DNA from: Tritonibacter mobilis | GTDB lineage: Bacteria; Pseudomonadota; Alphaproteobacteria; Rhodobacterales; Rhodobacteraceae | Length of the DNA: 64,000 bases | Assembly (NCBI RefSeq): GCF_001681715.1 | Contig: NZ_LNWY01000012.1 | Coordinates: 62,001 to 126,000, forward strand | Direction of reading: 5' to 3' | Shown here: positions 16,738-24,746 of the stretch, in pieces | Layout of the letters: the number at the start of each line of letters is the position of its first letter | How positions within the stretch are numbered: the first letter of the stretch is position 1 | The notes under the pieces: generated by a model | Told to the model about the DNA's origin: nothing | Databases searched by the model: none | The model's input: the letters and a program-made list of their open reading frames with translations, nothing else | Made by a program: the position numbers and the translations under genes

Positions 16738-17382
16738 TCAGCGCGGGCCCTTCCAGTCGATCTGGCAGATCTCGGCCGAGCGCCCGTCAAAATCCCATAC
16801 CCGGCCAAAGGCGCGCACGCGGCCCTTGGTGGCGGTGGCAACGGTGATGTCCGGGCCCATCCAATACTCTGTGTTGGTGACCACAATGTCCTGTTCACTG
16901 TCGGCCCCGCCCACCGGCACAACCTCACCGTGGATCTGCTTGCCCACGATCAGGCGGCGGGTCTTGCCTTCGGTTTCAAACAACACCGGCGCGCGCTCCG
17001 CCCCGAGGAATTCGCTCACCAGGACCTTGAAAAGCCCCGTGGTTCCCCTTGCTTTTCCAGAGAAAATGTCGATCAGACCATCATAGGCCTCTTCGCTTGC
17101 GCGCTCGTCGATGTAGGCAGCCGCCTTCCAGTTGCCGCGCGCCATTAATCCCGGGATTTCCAGGATCAACCCGACATTCAGACCAGACAGATCGGCGTCG
17201 CCATAATGCCCTTCATCGATGCGCACGCCCGCCCAAGCCTGACAGTAACCTTCGGTGGGCGGATGCTTGCCCAGCGACACCACGCAGGGGCAAAAGACCG
17301 TACAATTGCAGTTAAGGATCAGCTCGCCCTTGATCGCCCAAGGCATGAGTTCGGGCGCCGATGCGACTTGCGGATTCGCCAT
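16738..17382 (-). CDS. DUF1326 domain protein with Cys-rich N-terminus
   Basis: A 214-residue soluble protein without signal peptide. A Cys cluster NCNCTVFCPC (Cys25, 27, 31, 33; CxCx3CxC) near the N-terminus suggests metal binding, and the rest is the beta-rich DUF1326 fold ending in DFDGRSAEICQIDWKGP. DUF1326 proteins often stand beside DUF2182 membrane proteins, as here (18 bases apart). The gene is between DUF2182 and dmdA with an 80-base gap before dmdA, so this pair sits inside the apparent DMSP transcription unit. A role in supplying or sensing a metal for this unit is speculation; the biochemical function is unknown. Confidence 0.85.
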   Translation of the reverse strand: MANPQVASAPELMPWAIKGELILNCNCTVFCPCVVSLGKHPPTEGYCQAWAGVRIDEGHYGDADLSGLNVGLILEIPGLMARGNWKAAAYIDERASEEAYDGLIDIFSGKARGTTGLFKVLVSEFLGAERAPVLFETEGKTRRLIVGKQIHGEVVPVGGADSEQDIVVTNTEYWMGPDITVATATKGRVRAFGRVWDFDGRSAEICQIDWKGPR

Positions 17383-17400
17383 GTGATTTTTCCTCCCAAT

Positions 17401-18174
17401 TCAAACAGATGTCACAAGAAGCCAAAGTCCCGACGCGCAGAGGACAACGCCCATCGGACGGGTCAACCAGCGCCCGATCTCGGGCAGTTTTTCCAGAACC
17501 ATAAAAACCGTCGCCAGCCCCATAAAGACGAGGTTCATGACCCCACCGACAAAGGCCAAAAGCATCAGCGCCCAGCAGCATCCCAAACAGACCGCACCAA
17601 GGCGCAGACCGTTGCGCAATGGGCCCTCCTCCCAATGCTGCATAAAGAACACCAGCGGGCGGCGGCATTTGGACAGGCAAGAGTCTTTGAGCGGCGTGAA
17701 CTGATAGACCCCCGCAATCAGCAGGAGCACCGCCGACAGCAGGGATGAACGGCTGTCGCCAAAAACGCTGACCATACCCGCATGGACAAGCGCCAGCTGC
17801 AGCGCGGCTGCCAGCAGTGAAAATCCGATCCAGACCATAAGATAGCCAAGCACCAGATCCCCAAACCGGGTGCCTTCCGCCGATTGGCTCAGATCATCGT
17901 AAGTGGCAAAGGCCGGCAGTGCCGTGGGTGCCATCATCGCCGCCGACATCAGAACCCACATCAGTGCCATCTTGCCCGCGCCCGCGGCATCCGGCGTCAT
18001 GCTACACAGCGACACCCAGAATTCCGCACCATAAAGCGCTCCAGCATCGCGCAAATTCTCCGGCACCGACATGGCAAACAACGCAGCCCAAGCCAGCAGA
18101 ATACCACCAAAGAGTAAGAGCCAGTGCAGGCCGCTCATCTGGCGAATACTCTCTGTCAGGCGTGCTTTAAGCAT
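17401..18174 (-). CDS. DUF2182 integral membrane protein (predicted metal-binding)
   Basis: A 257-residue protein with about six membrane segments. Recognisable DUF2182 features are ALMWVLMSAAMMAPTALPAF in one helix, YQFTPLKDSCLSKCRRPL between helices, and a Cys pair in GAVCLGCCWALMLLAF. Family members are described as predicted metal-binding membrane proteins; their function is unproven. It is the first gene of the minus-strand unit DUF2182-DUF1326-dmdA-acuI and faces the GntR regulator across a 123-base gap that holds a paired palindromic operator. A GGGGAGG lies 13 bases before the ATG, a long spacing, so a start 36 bases further in cannot be excluded. Confidence 0.86.
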   Translation of the reverse strand: MLKARLTESIRQMSGLHWLLLFGGILLAWAALFAMSVPENLRDAGALYGAEFWVSLCSMTPDAAGAGKMALMWVLMSAAMMAPTALPAFATYDDLSQSAEGTRFGDLVLGYLMVWIGFSLLAAALQLALVHAGMVSVFGDSRSSLLSAVLLLIAGVYQFTPLKDSCLSKCRRPLVFFMQHWEEGPLRNGLRLGAVCLGCCWALMLLAFVGGVMNLVFMGLATVFMVLEKLPEIGRWLTRPMGVVLCASGLWLLVTSV

Positions 18175-18229
18175 GGCTTTGCGATGACCTCCCCGTCTCG
18201 CTGCGACTCAATAGCTCTTGTGAATCAAA

Positions 18230-18253
18230 TGTCAGACTTTTAAATGTCTGACA
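18230..18253. promoter_or_regulatory. Paired palindromic operator, likely for the GntR regulator
   Basis: TGTCAGAC (18230-18237) and GTCTGACA (18246-18253) are perfect inverted copies with an 8-base AT-only spacer. Each arm contains its own palindrome (GTC-A-GAC and GTC-T-GAC), centred 15 bases apart. This is the style of FadR-type GntR sites (GT..AC cores). It lies midway between the divergent DUF2182 and GntR starts and could control both. Confidence 0.7.
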
Positions 18254-18297
18254 AATAAAAATTCCAAACACCCCATCTGACGTGAGGGCAAACCGTT

Positions 18298-19029
18298 TTG
18301 AAGATCGACCCAAACAGCACCGCAGATCTCTCTGCCCAGATTGCCACGGCCATTCGTGATGCCATTGTTGCGGGTGATCTGATCGTCGACGAACGCCTGC
18401 CTTCGGAATCAGAATTGGCCGAGCAATTTCAAGTGTCTCGCGCAACCGTACGGGAGGGTTTGAAACGCCTCGCTGCGCAATCCTTGATCCGCACCCAACG
18501 CGGCGCAACCGGAGGGGCCTTCGTCAACCGTCTCAGTTTCGAGGACGCCTACAGCCAGCAGATCACCACCTCGACGCTGCTCTTGAGCATGAACGCCGTG
18601 AGCTTCGACACCGCCTGCGAGGCCCGATATGCGCTGGAACGAGCCTGCGCGCCGCTTTCAGCCAGCCGCCGCACCGCAGATCAGCTTGCGACCATGCGGG
18701 CAGAGATCTTTCGGCAGGGCCAACCCGGTCTCACGGATGAGGCGTTTTGTGCGTCAGATGTGGCTTTTCATCGCGCGTTGGTGGATGGAGCGCATAATCC
18801 GGTGCTATCTTATCAGCTTGCCGGGGCCGTAGAAGCGATGCAGCCGCTGATGAACATGATCACCTTCACGGCGCGGGATCGCGCCACCATCCTTACGCTT
18901 CACACCACCATCACCGATGCCATCGAATCCGGCAAGGGAGACGCAGCCGTCGCGGGCCTCAGCGCGCTGGAGGAGGAAACGCGCAACCTCGCCGCCGATG
19001 TCTTCGCCCGCCGCGCGGCAAAGCGCTGA
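18298..19029 (+). CDS. GntR/FadR-family transcriptional regulator of the DMSP unit
   Basis: A 243-residue regulator with an N-terminal winged helix (residues about 8-75, LPSESELAEQFQVSRATVRE) and a C-terminal all-helical FCD ligand domain. The start must be TTG at 18298: an in-frame TGA lies 13 bases upstream and no ATG occurs until well into the domain. GAGGG precedes it by 8 bases. It is divergent from the DUF2182-DUF1326-dmdA-acuI unit, and a GntR gene next to dmdA is known in Ruegeria. Autoregulation and control of the unit through the operator at 18230-18253 are inferred. The effector is unknown; a DMSP catabolite such as acryloyl-CoA or acrylate is plausible. Confidence 0.9.
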   Translation: MKIDPNSTADLSAQIATAIRDAIVAGDLIVDERLPSESELAEQFQVSRATVREGLKRLAAQSLIRTQRGATGGAFVNRLSFEDAYSQQITTSTLLLSMNAVSFDTACEARYALERACAPLSASRRTADQLATMRAEIFRQGQPGLTDEAFCASDVAFHRALVDGAHNPVLSYQLAGAVEAMQPLMNMITFTARDRATILTLHTTITDAIESGKGDAAVAGLSALEEETRNLAADVFARRAAKR

Positions 19030-19093
19030 CCCTCTTCATCTTCTTTCAAATATCCCCGCCGGAGGCCACGCGCGTCAGCGCGTCAATTCCCCC

Positions 19094-19122
19094 TTTAACT
19101 CGGCAGTGAACCACCCTATATT
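19094..19122 (+). promoter_or_regulatory. Candidate sigma-70 promoter of the tmRNA
   Basis: TTTAAC (19094-19099), a 17-base spacer and TATATT (19117-19122) precede the tmRNA acceptor piece by 6 bases. The boxes and spacing fit a housekeeping promoter. Confidence 0.55.
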
Positions 19123-19127
19123 CGGTG

Positions 19128-19440
19128 TGTTCCTTCGGGAACTATGGACATAAACGCGCTCGTAATAAGCGGATCGGACCCGGGGGCGGTACCCGGCGGC
19201 TCCACCAAATATCCTTCGTTTGGGGATTATGGGGCCGAAATAGGATCGACGGACGTCTAAAGGGGTTAGCTTTGTCTCGGCTGTCTGCCACCGTTACCGG
19301 CGAAAACAGTACAATTGCAAACGACAATCGTGCTCCGGTTGCTCTGGCTGCGTAAGCAGTCCGAGTTGAACCGACTTTAAGCCCTAGCGCCTAGCCGCGT
19401 TAGGCGGGGTTCGCAGGTACCTGGCAACAGAAACCTGCAC
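19128..19440 (+). ncRNA. ssrA: Transfer-messenger RNA, circularly permuted two-piece form
   Basis: The acceptor piece comes first: a GTTCC-TTCG-GGAAC hairpin, a T-arm CCGGG/CCCGG, and the 3' end CGGCTCC-A-CCA at 19194-19207. After a 23-base intervening segment comes the 5' piece, beginning GGGGCCG at 19231, which pairs with CGGCTCC (one G-U) to rebuild the acceptor stem, followed by the typical GGATCGACGG. The tag frame GCA...GCG-TAA (19317-19355) encodes ANDNRAPVALAA. A late stem GCAGGT/ACCTGC closes near 19439. This permuted order is characteristic of alphaproteobacteria. It rescues stalled ribosomes and tags peptides for ClpXP. Ends are approximate to about 10 bases. Confidence 0.93.
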
Positions 19441-19666
19441 TTTCACTCCCCTGAAATAGCGATGCACCTCTAGGCCATAAGGCATCTCTTAATGCTCTTT
19501 TACGAGCAACTGCGGCTATCGTTAAACTTTGACGGGAAATTCCCACCAATTTCCTTCCTTTTAACGCTAGCATTGCGAAGTTACAGCGATATGGCTCTCG
19601 ACATTATATGTAACACGCCTGTAGGTGGCGCCTTCCGCAAATGTCAGAATGTGAAACTTCCCTGAA

Positions 19667-20101
19667 ATGAAAAACAGCACTCTGCTGAAATACTGGTTCG
19701 AAGAAGTCTGGAATAAAGACAATCTGTCCGTCATCGACGACCTGCTTGATCCAGATGTCACTTTTAATGGGGCTCTGGATGGTGTCGTATCCCCCGGCGT
19801 CGACTACAAAGAGGTCGTGTGCGCTATCAAAGCGCTGCTCGACCAGCCTCATGTGACCATTACGCATAGTATGGATGATGGGGATCTTGCAATGGCGCGG
19901 GTGCAGGTTTCGGCTTTCGATCACAGCCGCACGCGCAAGCTGGATTTCACCGGTCATGTGAGTGTGCGCGTCCATGATGGGCGTTTCATCGAGTTCTATA
20001 CCAACTTCGACTACCTGCGCATGTTCGAACAACTCGGTCAGTTGCCCACAGACGCCCTGCCCGTCTGTCTGACAGGTGAACGCCTCGTCTGGGTGGAATA
20101 G
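19667..20101 (+). CDS. SnoaL-like / NTF2-fold protein
   Basis: A 144-residue protein with the NTF2-like pattern of a SnoaL or ester-cyclase relative. It opens with two helices (LLKYWFEEVWNKDNLSVIDDLLDPDVTF). A helix with ALLDQPHVTI follows, then beta strands with HVSVRVHDGRFIEFYTNFDYLRMFEQLG. Such folds serve as small-molecule enzymes or ligand-binding proteins; the sequence gives no substrate. It stands alone between the tmRNA and chrA, with a 226-base upstream gap. No signal peptide or membrane segment. Confidence 0.7.
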   Translation: MKNSTLLKYWFEEVWNKDNLSVIDDLLDPDVTFNGALDGVVSPGVDYKEVVCAIKALLDQPHVTITHSMDDGDLAMARVQVSAFDHSRTRKLDFTGHVSVRVHDGRFIEFYTNFDYLRMFEQLGQLPTDALPVCLTGERLVWVE

Positions 20102-20208
20102 CCACCACGCCCCCATAGAAAAACAACTGCTTCAAAAGAAACGCGAGCGCTGGTGATATTGCTGGGCTTTGATAAAAGGGCAAAGGTGAAAGCAACCGGG
20201 CAGCCGTG

Positions 20209-21495
20209 ATGTCAAAGACCGCAACCTCGCATCCCACCCCGCCTTCCTGGTGGGTTTTGTTTCACTGTTTCGGCCTCATTGGCCTGCTGAGTTTCGGCGG
20301 TCCCGCGGCACAAATCGCGCTGATGCATCGCGAATTGGTCGATCGCCGCAACTGGCTCAGCGAAGAGCAATTCCTGCGCGGCTTGTCGTTTTGTATGCTG
20401 CTGCCCGGACCAGAAGCAATGCAACTGGCCACCTATACCGGGTGGCGGTTGCGCGGCATCGGCGGTGGGCTTTTGGCAGGGAGTTTGTTCATCCTGCCCG
20501 GCGCCTTCGTTATTTCCATATTAGTCTGGCTCTATGTGGCCTTTGGTACTCTGCCGGCGGTACAATCGGCCTTTCTCGGCATCAAAGCAGCCGTTGTGGT
20601 GATTGTCGTGCAGGCGCTTTGGCGCATTTCTCGAAAAGCACTCAAATCAACCGGAGCCTGGCTGCTCGCATTAACCGGCTTCGTGGCAATATTTGCACTC
20701 AACCTCCCCTTCCCGGTTGTGGTTCTGGGGGCGGGGATTATCGGACTGTTTCAAAGTGCAGAGACCACCGACACCCCACCACCAGTGCAGCCCGTTGCCC
20801 CCAATCACTGGCGAGTCATTGTGTTGTGGAGCGCGTTGTGGCTGCTCCCCCTCCTCGGTCTCTCACTGATCGGAGCCGACTTTCTGGCCACAATTGGCTG
20901 GTTCTTTGCTAAACTTGCGGTTGTCACCTTCGGGGGCGCTTATGCGGTACTTGCCTATATGACCCAGACGGTGGTCAGCGAGCATGGCTGGATCACAACA
21001 GGTCAGATGATTGACGCCCTCGGTCTGGCAGAAACCACGCCTGGCCCTCTGGTGCTGGTGACCCAGTTCGTTGCGATGCTGGCCGGGGCCGAAGTGGGCG
21101 GTGCGATGTTGGCGCTCGCGGCAGGCGCTGTGGCGTTATGGGTGACCTTCACACCCTGTTTTTTATGGATTTTTGCGACAGCTCCGTTTGTGGAACGACT
21201 GACACATCAGCCCCGTTTGCGCGGCGCGCTTCAGGCCATTACTGCGGCTGTCGCGGGGATGATGCTTAACCTCTCTGTGTGGTTCTTGTTGCACTTGTTG
21301 TTTCAAAAGCAGACCTCTTTGATGCTCGGCCCAATCACGCTCCCTGCGCCGGATGTTCAAAGCCTCAATGTCCCGGCCCTCGCCCTTGTTACTTTGGCAC
21401 CGATTGTTGCGTTGGCCTTGCGCGGGCGCATCCTGTGGTTGCTGGCAGCGATGGCCAGTCTCGGCCTGATTGCCGCTGGCTTCACGGTCGGCTAA
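20209..21495 (+). CDS. chrA: Chromate transporter ChrA family, full-length two-domain form
   Basis: A membrane protein of 428 residues from the ATG at 20209 (GTG three bases earlier is an alternative). It has two homologous CHR halves. The N-terminal half shows GLLSFGGPAAQIALMHRELV and SFCMLLPGPEAMQLATYTGW, and the C-terminal half shows VTFGGAYAVLAYMTQ and GLAETTPGPLVLVTQFVAML. About ten membrane helices are visible. ChrA proteins export chromate, using the proton gradient in studied cases, and give chromate tolerance. No regulator (chrB/chrF) or partner is next to it, so substrate and regulation are open. Confidence 0.92.
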   Translation: MSKTATSHPTPPSWWVLFHCFGLIGLLSFGGPAAQIALMHRELVDRRNWLSEEQFLRGLSFCMLLPGPEAMQLATYTGWRLRGIGGGLLAGSLFILPGAFVISILVWLYVAFGTLPAVQSAFLGIKAAVVVIVVQALWRISRKALKSTGAWLLALTGFVAIFALNLPFPVVVLGAGIIGLFQSAETTDTPPPVQPVAPNHWRVIVLWSALWLLPLLGLSLIGADFLATIGWFFAKLAVVTFGGAYAVLAYMTQTVVSEHGWITTGQMIDALGLAETTPGPLVLVTQFVAMLAGAEVGGAMLALAAGAVALWVTFTPCFLWIFATAPFVERLTHQPRLRGALQAITAAVAGMMLNLSVWFLLHLLFQKQTSLMLGPITLPAPDVQSLNVPALALVTLAPIVALALRGRILWLLAAMASLGLIAAGFTVG

Positions 21496-21609
21496 AGACC
21501 GCTAGCTTGTCTTGCAATGCCTTCAAAATAGGTCCAAAACTGGAGGGGATAGGGTGTGGCCTCAAACCATGTTGTCAACGCCGCACCCCCAACTACAAAA
21601 GGTGAGGCG

Positions 21610-22092
21610 ATGTCCCGTCAGATCGACTATGGAAACCTGATGCATCGTGCCATGCGTGGCCTGATCCGCAACGTTCTGGACGACGTTGCGGCCAATGGCC
21701 TGCCCGGAGCTCATCACTTCTTCATCACGTTTGATACCTCACACCCGGATGCCGAACTGGCCGATTGGCTGTCTGACCGTTATCCCGGTGAGATGACCGT
21801 GGTCATGCAGCATTGGTTCGACAATCTGAACGTCACCGACGAGGGCTTCTCCGTGACGCTGAATTTTGGCGACGCGCCCGAGCCGCTCTATATTCCCTAT
21901 GACGCGATCAAGACTTTCGTCGACCCGTCTGTCGAGTTTGGCCTGCGCTTTGAAAGCACTGGCGAGGATGACGATGAAGATCTGTCCCCCGTCGAGGTGG
22001 CGAGCGATTTGCCCGATGATGAGGAGGAAGACGACGCCCCCGCCGCAAAGAAAGATGCGGATGTAGTGTCTCTGGACAGCTTTCGCAAATAG
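21610..22092 (+). CDS. sspB: SspB family ClpXP adaptor (alpha type)
   Basis: A 160-residue cytoplasmic protein from the ATG at 21610, preceded by AGGTGAGGCG; a longer frame from 21556 is unlikely. The SspB core has HHFFITFDTSHPDAELADWL, TVVMQHWFDNLNV and VTLNFGDAPEPLYIPYDAI. It is followed by a long acidic linker and a short C-terminal tail (VVSLDSFRK) that in SspB proteins docks onto ClpX. SspB delivers ssrA-tagged peptides to ClpXP. The tmRNA lies 2.2 kb upstream on the same strand, and a terminator follows at 22127-22159. Confidence 0.92.
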   Translation: MSRQIDYGNLMHRAMRGLIRNVLDDVAANGLPGAHHFFITFDTSHPDAELADWLSDRYPGEMTVVMQHWFDNLNVTDEGFSVTLNFGDAPEPLYIPYDAIKTFVDPSVEFGLRFESTGEDDDEDLSPVEVASDLPDDEEEDDAPAAKKDADVVSLDSFRK

Positions 22093-22126
22093 GCTGTCGC
22101 CCCTAACACGGCATCAGAAATTGCAG

Positions 22127-22159
22127 CGGCGCCCCCGATATCTCGGCGGCGCCGTTTTT
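22127..22159 (+). terminator. Rho-independent terminator after sspB
   Basis: Stem CGGCGCC (22127-22133) / GGCGCCG (22148-22154) followed by five T (22155-22159), 35 bases past the sspB stop. Confidence 0.88.
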
Positions 22160-22183
22160 ATGTCGTCGCAACGCGCGTTCAGA

Positions 22184-22735
22184 TCAACCTCTGGTCAGAA
22201 ATGTCGAAACCTTGCGCGAAGGCATCCCATTGCGATGCAACGAAAAATCCAGATCTAATCCGCCGTTTGCCAAGGTGCGATCATATTGCTGCATCAGGTA
22301 ATCGCCGTTTTCGGCCACATAGAGCGAGAAGATCGTCAGCGTATCATCACTTACGCGTGCCCAGACGAAGGGCTCCCCCTTCATGGGGTTCATCTGAACC
22401 GTATGCCCAAACACATTTGTCTGCATCGCAGCGGCAAAAACCCCGTCGCGCTCTGACGGAATAAATTCGATCTTGTAGCTCTTGGTTTTTGCGTCGCCAT
22501 CCGCGCGCCGGATGGCCGTGCTCCACTGCACCTCGAACCCTTTGTAGGTTTCGCGGATGGAGACGCTCATATCGCGTTGCTCGACCGTACCGTCGATTTG
22601 CTCAACCTCGGCGCTCCCGGAATAAGATCCGACAAACCGGTTGAGCGTTTCCGCGCAAAAAGCGCTCTGAACGCTCAGGAACAATGCCGACAGCATCACA
22701 AGACACCACAGGGTCAAACGGGAGGTGTCAGGCAT
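22184..22735 (-). CDS. Exported protein of unknown function
   Basis: A protein of about 183 residues whose N-terminus is a signal peptide if the ATG at 22735 is used (MPDTSRLTLWCLVMLSALFL, cleavage after AFCA). ATG at 22768 and GTG at 22798 are in-frame alternatives, and none has a convincing ribosome-binding site. The mature part is beta-rich (RFVGSYSGSAEVEQIDGTVE near its start) and may be a small lipocalin-like or barrel fold, which is a guess from strand periodicity. It converges with sspB across the terminator. I do not recognise a named family. Confidence 0.7.
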   Translation of the reverse strand: MPDTSRLTLWCLVMLSALFLSVQSAFCAETLNRFVGSYSGSAEVEQIDGTVEQRDMSVSIRETYKGFEVQWSTAIRRADGDAKTKSYKIEFIPSERDGVFAAAMQTNVFGHTVQMNPMKGEPFVWARVSDDTLTIFSLYVAENGDYLMQQYDRTLANGGLDLDFSLHRNGMPSRKVSTFLTRG

Positions 22736-23013
22736 AGACCGGATCTGGCTGAGGGTGATGCTGCGCATATCTTGGATTCGAACTCCTGTTGGGGACACGG
22801 TCTGACGACTCTCTTTTGATGTAATCTATGCATCTTACCCAAACTGGCAATGGCACTTGCGGAATTGGGGCAGTATACCAGCCGCTGAGGACCCGTAAGA
22901 TCGGTCAGATGGCGCAGAACAATTGCGTCAGGCCGCCCGCGCGGGTACACGGCATACATCAGTATACCACTTGCAATATCCAAGTGGCCGAACCAGCGAC
23001 GGAGACAGACACA

Positions 23014-24411
23014 ATGTCGAACACCCGCACCGAAACCGACAGCTTTGGCCCGCTTGAGGTCCCTTCCGACAAATACTGGGGGGCACAGACTCAGCGTTCG
23101 ATCATGAACTTCCCGATTGGGTGGGAAAAACAGCCCGTCGCCATCGTGCGCGCGCTTGGCGTGATCAAGCAAGCCTGCGCCATGGCCAACAAGGCCTCCG
23201 GCAAGCTGGATGCCAAAATCGGCGATGCCGTTATTCAGGCTGCGGGTGAGGTGATCGAGGGCAAGTTCGATGACAACTTCCCGCTGGTGGTCTGGCAGAC
23301 CGGCTCCGGCACCCAGTCCAACATGAACTCCAACGAGGTGATCGCCAACCGCGCGATCGAAATCCTCGGCGGCGTGATCGGCTCCAAGGATCCGGTGCAC
23401 CCGAACGACCACTGCAATATGGGCCAGTCCTCTAACGACACTTTCCCGACCGCAATGCACATCGCCACCGCGATGTCGGTGCGTGACGTGCTGGTTCCGG
23501 GCCTGACCAAACTGGCCGAAGGGCTGGAAGCCAAGGCAGCGGAATTCAAAGACATCATCAAGATCGGCCGCACCCATACGCAGGACGCCACGCCGCTGAC
23601 ACTGGGTCAGGAATTTGGTGGCTACGCGCATCAGATCCGTCAGGGTCTGGCCCGTGTCGAGGCGGCAATGCCCGGCATCTATGAACTGGCACAGGGCGGT
23701 ACCGCGGTCGGCACCGGTCTCAACACCGTGGAAGGTTGGGGCGAGGAAGTCGCTGCAAACATGGCCGAAATCACCGGCCTGCCCTTCGTGACCGCGCCCA
23801 ACAAGTTTGAGGCATTGGCCGCACATGACGCGATGGTGTTCCTCTCGGGCGCTCTCGCGACCATTGCTGGCAGCTGCTATAAGATCGCCAATGACATCCG
23901 GTTCCTGGGCTCCGGCCCGCGCTCTGGTCTGGGCGAGTTGGTCCTGCCTGAAAACGAACCCGGCTCCTCGATCATGCCGGGCAAGGTGAACCCGACCCAG
24001 GCCGAGGCGCTCACACAGGTGGCAGCGCACGTCATGGGCAACGACGCCGCGATCAAATTTGCAGGCTCTCAAGGTCACTTTGAACTGAACGTCTACAACC
24101 CGATGATGTCCTATAACCTGCTGCAGTCCATTCAGCTTCTGGGGGACGCCGCGGACAGCTTCACCGAGCGGATGCTCAATGGCATCAAGGCCAACGAGCC
24201 GCGTATCGACAAGCTGATGAAGGAAAGCCTGATGCTGGTGACCGCATTGGCCCCAACCATCGGTTACGACAACGCGACGACCGTAGCGAAGACCGCGCAT
24301 AAGAACGGCACCACCCTGAAGGAAGAGGCGGTCAAACTCGGTTTTGTGGACGAAGAGACCTTCGACAAGGTTGTCCGCCCCGAGCAAATGATCGGTCCAA
24401 AGGCCAAGTGA
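23014..24411 (+). CDS. fumC: Fumarate hydratase class II
   Basis: Iron-independent fumarase of the TCA cycle, interconverting fumarate and malate. The 465-residue chain starts at the ATG at 23014 (GGAG 10 bases before); the longer frame from 22828 adds a non-family leader. Features are the N-terminal [55 protein letters not shown] and the superfamily signature [11 protein letters not shown]. Its stop overlaps the ATG of the small DUF4169 gene by one base, so the two are translationally coupled. Confidence 0.97.
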   Translation: MSNTRTETDSFGPLEVPSDKYWGAQTQRSIMNFPIGWEKQPVAIVRALGVIKQACAMANKASGKLDAKIGDAVIQAAGEVIEGKFDDNFPLVVWQTGSGTQSNMNSNEVIANRAIEILGGVIGSKDPVHPNDHCNMGQSSNDTFPTAMHIATAMSVRDVLVPGLTKLAEGLEAKAAEFKDIIKIGRTHTQDATPLTLGQEFGGYAHQIRQGLARVEAAMPGIYELAQGGTAVGTGLNTVEGWGEEVAANMAEITGLPFVTAPNKFEALAAHDAMVFLSGALATIAGSCYKIANDIRFLGSGPRSGLGELVLPENEPGSSIMPGKVNPTQAEALTQVAAHVMGNDAAIKFAGSQGHFELNVYNPMMSYNLLQSIQLLGDAADSFTERMLNGIKANEPRIDKLMKESLMLVTALAPTIGYDNATTVAKTAHKNGTTLKEEAVKLGFVDEETFDKVVRPEQMIGPKAK

Positions 24412-24587
24412 TGTCAAAGCCGGTCAATCTAAACCGGTTTCGAAAAGAAAAAGCGCGGGCTGAGAAAAAGGCCCGCGCTGACCAAAACGCTGTGAAATTT
24501 GGTCGCACCAAAGACCAGAAAGATTTAGACAAAGCCACGAAACGGATCACTAAAGACCGTCTGGATGGGCATAAAATCGACGACTAG
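24411..24587 (+). CDS. DUF4169 family small basic protein, 58 aa
   Basis: An ATG sharing one base with the fumC stop (TGATG) opens a 58-codon frame ending in TAG at 24585-24587. The product begins [20 protein letters not shown] and is very rich in Lys, Arg and Asp, as in the DUF4169 family of alphaproteobacteria, which often follows fumC. Function unknown. Inside the gene lies a perfect 9-bp hairpin, AGCGCGGGC (24452-24460) and GCCCGCGCT (24471-24479), within the KARAEKKARA coding repeat. It may affect translation or mRNA stability. Confidence 0.85.
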   Translation: MSKPVNLNRFRKEKARAEKKARADQNAVKFGRTKDQKDLDKATKRITKDRLDGHKIDD

Positions 24588-24746
24588 CGAAAACACGACC
24601 TCACGCGTTTTCGCCCAATCATGCCCTCAAAATTATTTTGTTAGCAATTTCTTTACCTTTTTTGACTGCGCGCGCATAATTGCCCATCAAAAGCGCGCCA
24701 AAAAACTGAGCGCCGAGCAGTAGAATATTACGGAGGCGGCTCAGGC

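Noticed and set aside
22714-24417. 567-codon open frame antisense to fumC
   Set aside because: It is the reverse-strand shadow of a GC-rich, highly conserved gene; the protein has no domain logic, and fumC is certain.
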